This document shows, one piece after another, positions 35,633 through 46,501 of a stretch of DNA of 64,000 bases. The position numbers were made by a program, and so were the translations under genes. This DNA is from Cokeromyces recurvatus. Lineage: Eukaryota; Mucoromycota; Mucoromycetes; Mucorales; Mucoraceae. The notes beneath the pieces are model-generated. The model worked only from the letters and a program-made list of their open reading frames with translations, ran no database searches and was not told where the DNA came from. The stretch spans positions 372,001 to 436,000 of the forward strand of contig NW_026251394.1 of assembly GCF_025118155.1 (NCBI RefSeq), in the 5' to 3' direction. The number at the start of each line of letters is the position of its first letter. Within the stretch, counting starts at the first letter, position 1.

Positions 35633-36028
35633 TTACAAGTCTTGAGAAGCACCAGCCTTCTTTGTCTTGGTAGGTAACAAAGAAGCATGAATGTTAGGAA
35701 GAACACCACCTTGAGCAATAGTGACATGACCAAGAAGCTTATTTAATTCTTCATCGTTACGGATGGCTAATTGTAAGTGACGAGGGATGATACGAGACTT
35801 CTTGTTGTCACGAGCAGCATTACCTGCTAATTCAAGAATTTCGGCAGCGAGATATTCAAGGACGGCTGCAAGATAAACAGGGGCACCAGCACCAACACGT
35901 TGGGCGTAGTTACCACGACGAAGAAGACGATGAATACGGCCAACAGGGAATTGAAGACCGGCCTTAGATGAACGAGTTTGAGACTTTGAGCCAGAAGCAG
36001 ACTTTCCACCAGATTTACCACCAGACAT
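35633..36028 (-). CDS. H2A: Histone H2A with C-terminal SQDL
   Basis: This intronless gene of 131 codons starts [20 protein letters not shown] and has the full fold ([55 protein letters not shown]). It ends GASQDL, an SQ-acidic-hydrophobic motif like that phosphorylated by ATM/ATR kinases at DNA breaks (SQEL in yeast H2A and H2A.X). So this core H2A likely doubles as the damage-marking form, as in other fungi. It is divergent from H2B across 657 bp. Confidence 0.98.
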   Translation of the reverse strand: MSGGKSGGKSASGSKSQTRSSKAGLQFPVGRIHRLLRRGNYAQRVGAGAPVYLAAVLEYLAAEILELAGNAARDNKKSRIIPRHLQLAIRNDEELNKLLGHVTIAQGGVLPNIHASLLPTKTKKAGASQDL

Positions 36029-36109
36029 TTTTATTATTTATTTTATGATGTTTTATTTGTTAATCAATTAAAAAAAAAAATGGAAAAAAAGGAGATTTAG
36101 GTGGGTTAA

Positions 36110-36119
36110 TTTATATAAA
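36110..36119 (-). promoter_or_regulatory. TATA box of histone H2A
   Basis: The palindrome TTTATATAAA lies 82-91 bp upstream of the H2A ATG. Confidence 0.6.
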
Positions 36120-36316
36120 ATTCTAAATTAGTTGTTGGCTGCTGCAAAAAACACAGAAAAAAAAAAACTGTGACTGTTTCTAACTTGTAATTTTTTTTTT
36201 AATAAAAAAAAACGTATTTCCTTATTTGTTAATCTGCTATAACAAGTGAAAAGACAAAACAGCTTAAAAAATTGAAAAAAATAAAAATCGAGATATGAAT
36301 AGAGCTTTACAAATTA

Positions 36317-36342
36317 ACGTGATATTACGTGTTAAGTCACGT
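36317..36342. promoter_or_regulatory. Triple ACGT cluster in the H2A/H2B spacer
   Basis: Three ACGT cores fall within 26 bp (36317, 36327, 36339). The outer two form an inverted pair, ACGTGA and TCACGT, around a central TTACGTG. The cluster sits in the divergent H2A/H2B promoter, and a single GCGCG island (36454-36458) lies further toward H2B. A bZIP or bHLH site is possible. Confidence 0.45.
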
Positions 36343-36601
36343 AGTTGTCTAACAGAAAGTAGTAGAAATTCATTATTTTTGATTTCATATCCAAATAAGG
36401 AAATCACTTGTTATATAGTTAATTGTTGTAGTTTTGTTATTTTTTCCTAAACTGCGCGATTTTTTTTTTTCAGTTGTAGAAAAAAAATTTTTTTTTTTTT
36501 TTTTACATGTATACTTTTTTTTTTTTTTTTTTTTTAAACTATTGTCTGATAGTTTTTAAAATCCGCAGCTTAATTATTATTAAATCAAAATGAAAATTTC
36601 A

Positions 36602-36609
36602 TATAAAAA
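36602..36609 (+). promoter_or_regulatory. TATA box of histone H2B
   Basis: TATAAAAA (within CATATAAAAAG) lies about 77-84 bp upstream of the H2B ATG, matching the spacing in the other histone genes of the cluster. Confidence 0.6.
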
Positions 36610-36685
36610 GAAAGCTGAAAAAACTCCCACTTTTCAATTTTTTTTTTCTCTATATCAATTAACGCATAATATACAATAATTAAAA

Positions 36686-37048
36686 ATGGCTCCTAAGGAA
36701 ACTGCTACTGGTAAAGCACCTACTAACAAGGTTAAGTCTGCTGATGGCAAAAAGAGAAAGATGGCTCGTCGTGAAACCTACTCTTCTTATATTTATAAGG
36801 TCTTGAAGCAAGTTCACCCTGATACTGGTATCTCTAACAAGGCTATGTCTATCTTGAACTCTTTCGTCAATGATATCTTTGAACGTATTGCTTCTGAAGC
36901 CTCCAAGTTAGCTGCTTACAACAAGCGCTCTACTATTTCTTCTCGTGAAATCCAAACCGCTGTTCGTCTTATCCTTCCTGGTGAACTTGCTAAGCATGCT
37001 GTCTCTGAAGGTACTAAGGCTGTCACCAAGTACACCTCATCCAAATAA
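36686..37048 (+). CDS. H2B: Histone H2B
   Basis: This intronless gene of 120 codons has a Lys-rich tail ([17 protein letters not shown]), the fold ([60 protein letters not shown]) and the end [17 protein letters not shown] contains the Lys that Bre1/Rad6 mono-ubiquitinates in other fungi. The N-terminal tail is shorter than in yeast H2B. It is divergent from H2A. Confidence 0.99.
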   Translation: MAPKETATGKAPTNKVKSADGKKRKMARRETYSSYIYKVLKQVHPDTGISNKAMSILNSFVNDIFERIASEASKLAAYNKRSTISSREIQTAVRLILPGELAKHAVSEGTKAVTKYTSSK

Positions 37049-38196
37049 ACAGCTTTAATAATAACGACAGCTCAATTTAATTTGTTTATCAAAGAAGAAG
37101 AGAAATTGATGCATGCATATATTTATATATTTATAAAAACAAACAAACAAACAAACATTTTTTTTTTATTTCGCCCCTTATTTTACACAAATTATTCCTT
37201 TTATATTTATATTTTACTTTACTCTCTTTTTATTATGAACAAATTTGTATGTACAGCAAAACAAAACAAAAAGAAAGAAAGAACTTTATTTAATCTTTTT
37301 TTTTTAATATATACTTTGATATCCTTTTTTTTATATATATATAATAAACAATAAACATTATTTAATGTGTATATAATTTTAATAAACTACGCTTATTTTG
37401 TGGTGACTTCATGCATAATTTTGATAATACGCGTTTCATAAAGGAGAATGTGTAAAAATAATTATTATTACGAATAGAGGCATATCACAGATGATGAACA
37501 CTAATAAACACTTCATCCTCATTAAAGAGTAAAGATAAATGTCAACTTTAGATCATTATTATAGGAAATAATTCAAAGTCCGATTCGCATATTTACACAT
37601 GAATGATGAATACAATACAACAACTATTATAAAAAATTTACTGTATTTAAGTTTTTCTTTTTGGAAAGTAGAAGCTCTTGCCTTATTATTCTATAGTCGA
37701 CTTTATAATGTACTCTCTTGATTAATGAAATATACACTGTTCAAATGTATTTAAACATTTTGAAGATTTATTACCTTCTTCCAATTATGCATATAATATC
37801 TATATTCTTTTTTTTTTTTAGTGGTAATAACTATTTTTCATTATTTACCACAAGCATATTGAGACTATTGAAGTATTTTTTTTTTCTTTTTAGTTTAATA
37901 TGACATTGTTAAGTATTATTAACAATAACAATAATAACAACAAAAATAATCTTGCTACATATTAGAATATGAGTTTACTATATAACATATTACTTTCATT
38001 TACATATTATACTATTGTATCATCTAGAGAAAAAATTAAATAAATTAAAGTAGTAATATCCTTCCTTCTTTAGCAGTTGCTATTATTATTACAACACAAC
38101 CAATTGATCAGTTTTGTTGACATTATAACAGAATAAATAATAAAAATAAAAAAAAACTACAAACACCACTCAACGATTATTTTTTCAAAAAGAGAA
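37049..38196. other. Region after H2B
   Basis: These 1.15 kb follow H2B. Apart from its A/T-rich 3' end and several T-runs, I find no gene. Open frames near 37082-37354 and 37718-37903 are homopolymer-coded and show no similarity. Confidence 0.5.
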
Positions 38197-38267
38197 TGCG
38201 TCGTCGGGGAATCGAACCCCGGCCCTTCGCGTGGCAGGCGAAGATTATACCACTTAACCAACGACGC
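38197..38267 (-). tRNA. trnG(GCC): tRNA-Gly (anticodon GCC)
   Basis: The minus strand folds as a 71-nt cloverleaf without an intron. The acceptor arms GCGTCGT and ACGACGC pair perfectly, with discriminator A at 38197. The anticodon stem TTCGC/GCGAA encloses loop CTGCCAC, anticodon GCC. The T arm is GGGGTTCGATTCCCC-like, giving the B box GGTTCGATTCC, and TGGTTAAGTGG forms the A box. CCA is not encoded, as expected in eukaryotes. A short T-rich stretch that could end polymerase III transcription is not directly adjacent. Confidence 0.96.
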
Positions 38268-39571
38268 GGAGTTATTAATTAAATGCAGGTACATATTGAA
38301 GTTTAACTTTAATTTTTTAAGTCACACCGGAAAAACTTTTAATAACCGGGACCTACCACGATACAGGTTATATGCAAAATTTTGGTAAAATTTTAAAGTT
38401 TATATTTTTATCAATTTTTACTATAAAATGTTCAAATAAAAAACATAATATACATTATATATTAAATTATTTTGAATATATGTAAAAAAAGTACATGTTT
38501 ACTGCAAATATTCATGTTTTTTATTTTGGCTGTGAGCAACATCACTTGTAAATATTATAAATTTTGGGGCTTTAGCCAATCAGATTAACGGAAATGGAAA
38601 TTTGAAGGGTTAATCTGAATTTGAAAAGTACTTAACAATTTTTTTGTTTATTTTTTTTTAAAGTTGCCAGCTAAAATTGGCGGTTATTTAATTCAGGAAG
38701 AAAATATTTACTAAAATGTAAATTATTCTTATTTTACTGACGTCAGTCAAAAAAAAAAAGCGATAAGATTTTAAAGTCTTCTTTTTTTATACAAAACAGC
38801 AGAAATTAAAAAAAAACATGTATATAGATTATGAACTGAAATGGAGAATAATTAAAGTATTTAGTTGGACAACAAATAAACAAAATATATGATTATTTTA
38901 TTTATGCTGATGTGAACATTGATGTTAATTAATTAAAATAACACATGTCAAAAAAATAAATCTAATGTAACTGTTAATTAGGGAAATCTAGTTATTTTTT
39001 TCAATTGTTATAATTGTATTTATGTAATGTTATGTCAACATGATTACAACACATGTAAAAAAAAAAAGAGAAAAAGAGAATTAAGATCAAATTCATAAAA
39101 AAAAGTCAGTGATTACTCATTTTAAATAAAAAATGACAAAGATTTTTTTTTATTTTATTCAATTTCATTCATCTCATTTTTAAACATTTTAAAAAATCTA
39201 ACTTCAATTTCAGTCTTTTAATCAGAACAATACGGATTTCTAGAGAAGTAATGAATTCCAGTCCACATTAGCCATATTAATTGTACCAATAGTGAGAATC
39301 TATTCTCTAATTACTGCAATGTTGAATCATTTTAACAAAATTAACATTACTATTGATCTCCATCAACTCATCATTAAAAAAAAAGAATACAAAATATACT
39401 TTCATAATGGTTTCCAGTTTATTTTTTAAATCTATGATATATATCAACATTTTTCTTTATTTTATTCAATAAAAAAAATAAAGGAACAGGACAAAGTCAA
39501 AGGTATTAAAATATATTTATTCATATTCATATTAGTATTTGTATTAATTTTTTTTATTTTTATATTTTTTA
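38268..39571. other. Noncoding region with a CRE palindrome
   Basis: These 1.3 kb contain no convincing open frame. The only distinct element is the perfect 12-bp palindrome ACTGACGTCAGT at 38736-38747, which includes a full cAMP-response-element core TGACGTCA. The rest is A/T-rich. Confidence 0.5.
38736..38747. promoter_or_regulatory. Consensus CRE palindrome (TGACGTCA)
   Basis: ACTGACGTCAGT is a perfect inverted repeat with the ATF/CREB bZIP core. It is about 540 bp upstream of the tRNA gene and about 0.8 kb beyond the 3' end of the 39572-40683 gene, so it has no obvious target promoter. Function is inferred only from the consensus. Confidence 0.4.
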
Positions 39572-40683
39572 TTATTGTTCATATTGCAATGCGTTAATTT
39601 TATAACACCAGCTAGGAAGTGGTGTAAGCAAACTGATATCAACAGGGACATCGACGATTTCATCAATTCTGGGTGTAATCTTTCCCTTCTTGGGTTGACA
39701 CTGTCTATCGAGCTCATTATAAAATTGAGTCATCTAAAAAAAAGTATAAGTATATTATTTTTCAAATTACATTTTTTTTTATTAATATTATTGATTAGAT
39801 TACCTTGTCTGTTCTCCAAGAAGGGATCTTTCTTCTTCTTGATACGACTACACTACCAATCGTCAAGCCATCTTCTTCATCAGACATGTACTCTTTACTT
39901 AAAAGAGTATCCCACTCCTTCTCTGACACCATATAGTGGCGTGCAATTCTTCTTTTTACTTCTCCTTGAACTTTTCGTCTACGTTCAAGTTTCTATTATT
40001 AATAACAAAAAAAAAGTATGTATGTAAGTTTTACTGGTATCAACTTATTAATTGATATTTACCAAAATCTTTCTTTGTTCTAATTTTTTCTTATGCTTTT
40101 TTATAGTCATTTCATCTTCACTTAGAGTATTAGTTTCAATATATTTTCTTTTTAAATATTCAAAATGTTTTCTAATATGGTGGGTAACCATTTGCTTGTC
40201 TACTTCCAAATTCTGATTACCCGTTATTTCTTTTTCCGAGTCAATTATCTCTTGTAAAATATCATTATAAATGATATTATTAACTCCTTTCATCAAAGAA
40301 GTCTTAAAGTCCCAGCTAAAGCCTTTGGTAGCCACGTAATTTCCATAGTAACTACGAATTTTGCCCTAATTAAAGAGATAATAATTTATGTAAGTATATA
40401 TTTTCGATCTTTGATATTTATACGTAGAATATTATTAATGTTTTTTTTAACTTACAGAAATACGAGCATTTCTTTCGAAATGTTTCTTGTAAGGAGAAGA
40501 TGCCTCAGCTTGTGAAGCAGCCAAAGCAGTCTTCAACTCTTCAATTTGACGATTCATATCGTCCATTCTAGCGACAATAGAAGCAATACTGGGATTGCTA
40601 TTGCCTCTTCTGGTTAGATTAACTTGTGAAGAAGGCAACACTTCAGGAATCATTCTATTGTTGTTATTAGTAGGTGCAGACAT
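39572..40683 (-). CDS. Unrecognised four-exon protein with coiled coil
   Basis: Four minus-strand exons (40683..40456, 40365..40063, 39992..39804, 39733..39572) join in phase 0 at every junction to 293 residues, with good GTAA donors and TAG acceptors, so the gene looks real. I do not recognise a named family; it resembles lineage-restricted proteins of Mucorales. The N-terminus has a short coiled coil (IASIVARMDDMNRQIEELKT). The middle is charged (GKIRSYYGNYVATKGFSWDF; HHIRKHFEYLKRKY; IKKHKKKLEQRKILKLERRR). Then come KRRIARHYMVSEKEWDTLLS, an acidic turn (YMSDEEDG), RRRKIPSWRTDK and a C-terminal PLPSWCYK. The charge pattern suits a nucleic-acid or chromatin protein, but that is only a guess. 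Confidence 0.75.
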
Positions 40684-41920
40684 TATTCAGATAAAGTAAC
40701 GATATGATATAAATCGAAATACTGAGTCAGGAAGAGATCAAACATTCAGGCTTAAGTATAGTTTCGGTAAATCAATGTTGGTTTCTTTTTTTGTTTCAAT
40801 ATTCAATTTTTTTATTATGATTTTACTAGTAAAGTATTTAAATTTTTTTTTTCACATTTTATTACGCGTTTTTCTTTTTTGTTTATTTATTTTTTATTTA
40901 TTTTTTAAGGTAAGTACTATTATTATTAATATTCATCACTAATGTTTTTCTTGTAGTTTATAGATTACTACTTTCTTTAAAAGGTAGCAATATTCAATGC
41001 TTTCCTTGGTGTTGTTATATCTTTGAATATGGTAAAGTTAAAGATGTTCTTTTATCTGGTAATCTTTTTATTTATTTACATACATATTTAGAAAACTCAA
41101 AGTAGAAGATGTATTCCTTTTTATTATTTCTTTCGTTGCTCTTGGATATTATTCAGCTAATATTTGCTTGTTAAGGTACTACTTTAATCTACTATAACTT
41201 TCGTTACAATATATTGTATTGATATCAACAAAATTTTTTTTTCTCAAGTAGAATCAAAGAGTTGACTAGCATCTATCACTAGTTCCTTTTTATATTTGAA
41301 TGAAAAAGGTATAAACTTTCTTCCTTTACACTTTTTAACTCTTTTATTAATTATTTGTCTGTTATATTCTATAGATTACTGTCTCTGTTCAAGTGCTATT
41401 CCTAATCAATTGCTTTGGGAACTATAAAATACTATGATGGCCCCCTGCAATATATCCTTGAAAAAGAATTTTAAACTACAAGTAATCGAGCGTGTCTGAA
41501 AACTAAAGAAGAAGAATATCAAGGTAGGTTGTATATACTTATATATGATACTGAATGTATTGTATTCAATACGTATAGTGCATTCAGTATTGTATTCTAT
41601 TATTTTCTTTTATTATATGTCATATTTTATTATACAATCCAAAATATATATAAATAAATAAAAGCCACATTTTTTTTATAAACAATATTTTTATAATAAT
41701 GTCCAATGTCCAATGAAAAAGGCAATATAAAGGCCTAGTAAATGTAAACAAATAAGGAAAAATGTATAATTCAAAATGATAAATAAGTAAACGTATCAAA
41801 CAATGGATTAAAAGGCAATAAAGCTCCTATAATTCTATTAATAAAGCCCAATGGAATGTATATCTGCTATAGAAATGCTTCATGTTTTTGAAAGAAAGCG
41901 TCAAATCATGTTGTCGTATG

Positions 41921-42069
41921 AAATCCCTATTATATGCAAAATAGGTATCGGTTTTGTTCAAAATCTATATTATAACCGAGATTATAATCGGGATTTCCCG
42001 CTTTTGTTCATAAATGGAACTCCCGGTTATTATATAGATTTTGTTCAAAACCGATATAATATTAGGGAT
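41921..42069. repeat. Imperfect 149-bp inverted repeat (MITE-like)
   Basis: Arms at 41947-41978 and 42024-42055 are 32 nt each and match at 29 positions when one is reverse-complemented. The similarity continues outward to AAATCCCTA (41921) and TAGGGATTT (42061-42069), with an indel of about 10 nt in the left arm. The loop contains CGGGATTTCCCG. The form suggests a MITE or a foldback element. No target-site duplication is clear. Confidence 0.65.
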
Positions 42070-43310
42070 TTTCCACGAGCAACTTTTTGCAGTGTCACGT
42101 GACCGTCGGAAGTAAAAAATCTCTTTTCTTGGGATTTTTTCTTACTATTTTAGAAACCGTAAAAGTTTTTTACTATTTTTGGTAATTCTTTATTTTATTT
42201 TATTTTTTTTTTTTAATATATAAGTTCCAAATAAATCATATATTCTTACTAGTATGATCATTATACAAATATACATTTATAAATATATACACACACATAC
42301 GAAAAAAAAAACGAAAAGTTTACTGAAAAATTTCATATTTTGGCAATTTTAACTGTAAAATATATATTTTTTATGTGTTTTAACGTGCTTTATTCAAATT
42401 TAAATATTTTTCTAGCAGTATTTTAAATGAAGATACTTTTTTAAAGGCAAGCAGTCTGTTATGGGATTTTAATACAAGAAAATAAAATAAAAAGATTAAA
42501 GTGAAAAAAAAAAGTAAAAATAAAGAAGCATACATTTTTTTTTTTTTGAATAATACGAATATGCCTTATTTCCTTGTATTAGATTTAATGGTATAAAGTA
42601 TACAAAAAACTATTTATATTTGTTTAACTATCTAACCTCTTATAATTAGCAAAATAATAATGATAATATTGAGCTAAATGTATAATGAGCAGATTCGAAG
42701 ATTAATTTTAATGTCAACACATTTCAATTATAATTTTAATTGAATTCCAAAAAAAATATATACATCTGTATAAATAAATAGTAATCTACTTTAAAAATAA
42801 TCAAGTAAGTATTGTGTCGTTGTAATAAATATTAAAAAACGCTTTAAATAATGACCATACAAATTAGCAATTGAACATTGTTAGACTTTATTATCATTAT
42901 TTGCTTTTTGCTTATTTCCCCTACAACTAGAAGGCTTTGACGCGGTCATGCTCAGCTCAATTCTTTTAATGAACATAGCAACATGAAGGTATGATTTAAT
43001 GAGTTTGAGTTTGCATCAACAATGCCAATTGCACCAGTAATAATGCACATACATTCGTCTACAAGCATTAATGTCAATAATGTATATAATTCCAACATTG
43101 TTATAAATTTAAACCAACATATTATATAAACTAGAAAAAAAAAACAAAATAAAATAAATTCCATCCTAACTAACAACAGCTATAACAGCTTTTTATATTA
43201 TTTACAACTATTTGTCATTGCACGATGATTAATGAACAATAATGCACTTATAATGTTAATCTTTAATAAAAGTAGTCTACGATTATCAGACAGATAAAGA
43301 TGACGATATC

Positions 43311-43313
<3 letters not shown>

Positions 43314-43342
<29 letters not shown>
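43314..43342. repeat. 29-nt poly(T) tract
   Basis: An uninterrupted T-run in a noncoding stretch about 0.55 kb upstream of the serine acetyltransferase start. No function is evident. Confidence 0.7.
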
Positions 43343-43885
43343 CTATATAGTATATTATTGTTGGACTAGGATGACACTGATAGATCGTAGAAGATAACTA
43401 TGGATTCATTACAATAAACGTGATAGAGCCTTATGTATGGGTGCAATATTTTTAGAAGACGCGCATCATGAACACGGGTTCACATCCAAACTATTGACAT
43501 TTCCAACAAAAGAAGGCAAGTAGGATTATGTTCAAGTAAATTCATCGCCCTTCAGCAGAAAATGGATTACCAAAACTTCATATTCCCAGCAGAACTTGTA
43601 ACCTTCTTGACTATTTCGAGCCTTTGTCTTAATCTTGAATCTGTTAATTTGGGAGCCCATACTCCATATTTTAAACCATCAATAACAATTCGTATATTCT
43701 TAGATAAACAATTAATTCAAAGGACGTATGATCCTTTTTGCATAAACAGGATTTTATCCAATAATAAAAATAAATTTCAAATGACGCCATTTTCCTTAGT
43801 TTTGTATTGCCAACAGATGTATTTATTATTTTATTTTATTTTATTTTTTTCTTTTTTTTTTGTTTTATTATTTTTTTTTTTAAAT

Positions 43886-45745
43886 ATGAGATCGAGTCTA
43901 TTATTAATAAGAACATCATGTGCTCATATAACTCGACGAACAATACTTTATCCAATTTTAAATATAACTCAAAGAGGTAAAAAAATAAATAAATAAAAAA
44001 ATATGAATATAATTCATTAAAATAAAGTGAAACAAAGTTAGCAAAATACATACTTTTATTTTCTTTTTATTACTGTTCATTTAGGCATTCATCAGCAAAA
44101 TGATTTAAAAAATACAACCTGTAATTTTGATAATACAGCAACCACTTCCTCTAACCCACCTTTATCTTTCCCTTGTATCGACAAACTTGCTTCACGTACA
44201 ATTGAGCTCATTGATAATGGCCCTGAACCTAGTTATGATAATATTGTGACGGGTTATGAAAAGTTTAAATATCCTTACCCCTTTTTACTCGATCATGGTG
44301 GCATTTTGCCAAATTTTGACATTGCTTATGAGACATGGGGTACATTGAATGAGAAAAAAGATAATGCAATTCTCATTCATACAGGTCTCTCTGCTTCTTC
44401 TCATGCAAAATCGCATGCCAAAAATACAAAACCTGGATGGTGGGAGGACTTTATTGGTCCTGGTGCTCACATTGATACTAACAAGTTCTTTGTAATTTGT
44501 ACTAATGTTATTGGTGGTTGTTATGGATCTACAGGTCCAAGTTCGATTGATCCTGCTGATGGTGAGCATTACTCTACTCGATTCCCTATTATTACTATTT
44601 TCGATATGATACGTGCACAATTTAAACTATTGGATTATCTTGGTATTGATAAATTACATGCAAGCGTTGGTAGTAGTATGGGCGGTATGCAGGTAAATAT
44701 ATATTGAAAAAAAGAACAAAAAAAAAAAAAAAAAAAAAATAAGGAACGAACTGATACTAATAAACATAAAAAAAAAAAAAATTAAATAAAAATATAATTA
44801 TAAAAAGTCGATTGCTGCTGCTAAGTTGTTTCCTAATAGAGTGAAAAGACTTATATCAATTTCAGCCTGTGCTAGATCTCATCCTTATTCAATCGCTCTT
44901 CGTCATACACAACGTCAAGTACTAATGGCTGACCCAAATTGGAATAAAGGATTTTATTATAAAGGAATTCCACCTCATGTTGGTATGAAGGTAAAGTAAT
45001 AAGCTATATGACAAAAAAATTAATTTTAACTCGTTCAATAAAAAAAAAAAAGCTTGCCCGTGAAATTGCTACAATTAGTTATCGATCAGGTCCAGAATGG
45101 GAGTTTCGATTTGGACGTAAAAGGGCTAATGAAAATCAGTCACCTGCTCTTTGCCCAGATTTCTTAATAGAAACTTATTTGGACCATCAAGGTGAAAGAT
45201 TTTGTCTTCAATATGATCCTAATTCTCTCCTCTATATTTCTAAAGCCATGGATATGTTTGATATGTCCTCTTCTGTTATTGATAAACTTCAAAGACAACG
45301 AGAACAGAATTTACCTAAAGTAGAAGAAGTTTTAAAAAAGCTGGATCAAATAGGAAATGAAGATAGGTCTCAAGTAATGGCAGAGGCTTGTAGATCTGTG
45401 TTTGGTACACAGTCAGCCTTAGAGGGTAGAAATGAAATAGAAGAAACTAAGGAACAGAAGAAGAAGAAGAGATTAACTACACTATCTTCTGATCCAGCTA
45501 CAAAAGATTTAGTGAAAGGCATGAAAGGGATAAATATGCCTACATTAGTATTAGGCGTACAATCGGATATTTTATTTCCTGTTTGGCAGCAAAAAGAGAT
45601 TGCAGAATGTCTTCGTGCAGCAGGCAACCATCAAGTTACTTATTATGAACTGGATACTATGTTTGGACACGATACGTTCTTAATTGATCGTGTCAGTGTT
45701 GGTGGTGCTATAAAGGGTCATCTTGAATTATTAGATGAAAAATAA
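43886..45745 (+). CDS. cysA: Mitochondrial serine O-acetyltransferase (CysA/MetX-like alpha/beta hydrolase)
   Basis: The enzyme acylates L-serine for cysteine synthesis. Four exons (43886..43976, 44085..44692, 44808..44990, 45053..45745) join in phase to 524 residues. The start [19 protein letters not shown] looks like a mitochondrial presequence. The body matches the MetX-related CysA/Cys2 group of fungi, not the bacterial CysE fold: [60 protein letters not shown] and [20 protein letters not shown]. Catalytic residues visible are Ser (GSSMGGMQ, about 228), Asp (QSDILFP, about 466) and His (FGHDTFL, about 500). A closely related homoserine acetyltransferase (Met2) is the main alternative; the [12 protein letters not shown] block and the leader favour CysA. 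Confidence 0.85.
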
Positions 45746-45902
45746 CGAAGAAAAAGAAAAGGAAAAAAAAGACTTTACATTTATTTATTTTATTTAATAG
45801 AAGAAATAAAAAAAAATTATCATTGCTATTTTACTCGTCTCATTTTACTATCATGTTTTCCATATTGTTCCATTTCATATGATTACCAAAACAATGATAT
45901 AT

Positions 45903-45953
<51 letters not shown>

Positions 45954-46075
45954 ACTATCATGAAATTACATGTATTACTCGAATCTTTGAAAGAAATAGA
46001 GAAGGTCATCTGATATTCTTCGAACTTTGTTATAGTAGAAAGTCAAGAAAATCAATTCATGATTTATATATACAC

Positions 46076-46107
<32 letters not shown>

Positions 46108-46501
46108 GAATCCAGATTTGTTTGTTTATTTGACAAATAAAAAATATACAAATAATCTTATGTTTAGTCTAGTATTGGCTTGTAGAAAAAGGATATTTTA
46201 TTACTTTTTAACTAATTGATATTATCAAATATGTATATTTAAATAGTGAATGTATAAAAATAAAACTTGGATTAGTTATTTCTATATTTAAATTGAACCA
46301 AGTTTATTAGTATTATTATTATTATTGTTACACTGTGGCTGCATAAACCTCACATGTAAAGTAATAATAAAAAATGACATGACTCAGTTGATTGGGTGAA
46401 TTCGGACACGTTTTTGAAAAAAAGGGGAAAAGGTATATAAAATAGATAATAATACGCTCTCTCTCATTTTTTTTTTTTTAACAAAAAATTAAAATTAAAT
46501 T
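45746..46501. other. Spacer with long homopolymers
   Basis: These 756 bp hold the 3' end of the serine acetyltransferase and the promoter of the arrestin gene. A 42-nt T-run (45905-45946) and an A-run of about 25 (46077-46102) bracket about 130 bp. No gene is seen. Confidence 0.55.
45905..45946. repeat. 42-nt poly(T) tract
   Basis: An uninterrupted run of T directly followed by a short A-run; with the A-run at 46077 it brackets a small A/T-rich segment. Confidence 0.7.

Larger units (their letters stand above)
40684..43885. other. Long gene-poor region
   Basis: These 3.2 kb hold no assigned gene. Between about 40.8 and 41.6 kb there are several well-spaced splice-like signals and one open segment with a hydrophobic patch. 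A strong imperfect palindrome lies at 41921-42069, and a 29-nt T-run at 43314-43342. The last few hundred bases before 43886 are probably the promoter of the serine acetyltransferase. Confidence 0.5.

Noticed and set aside
42952..43176. A 74-codon minus-strand frame with a hydrophobic start
   Set aside because: No conserved motif, splice context or codon bias; kept as noncoding.
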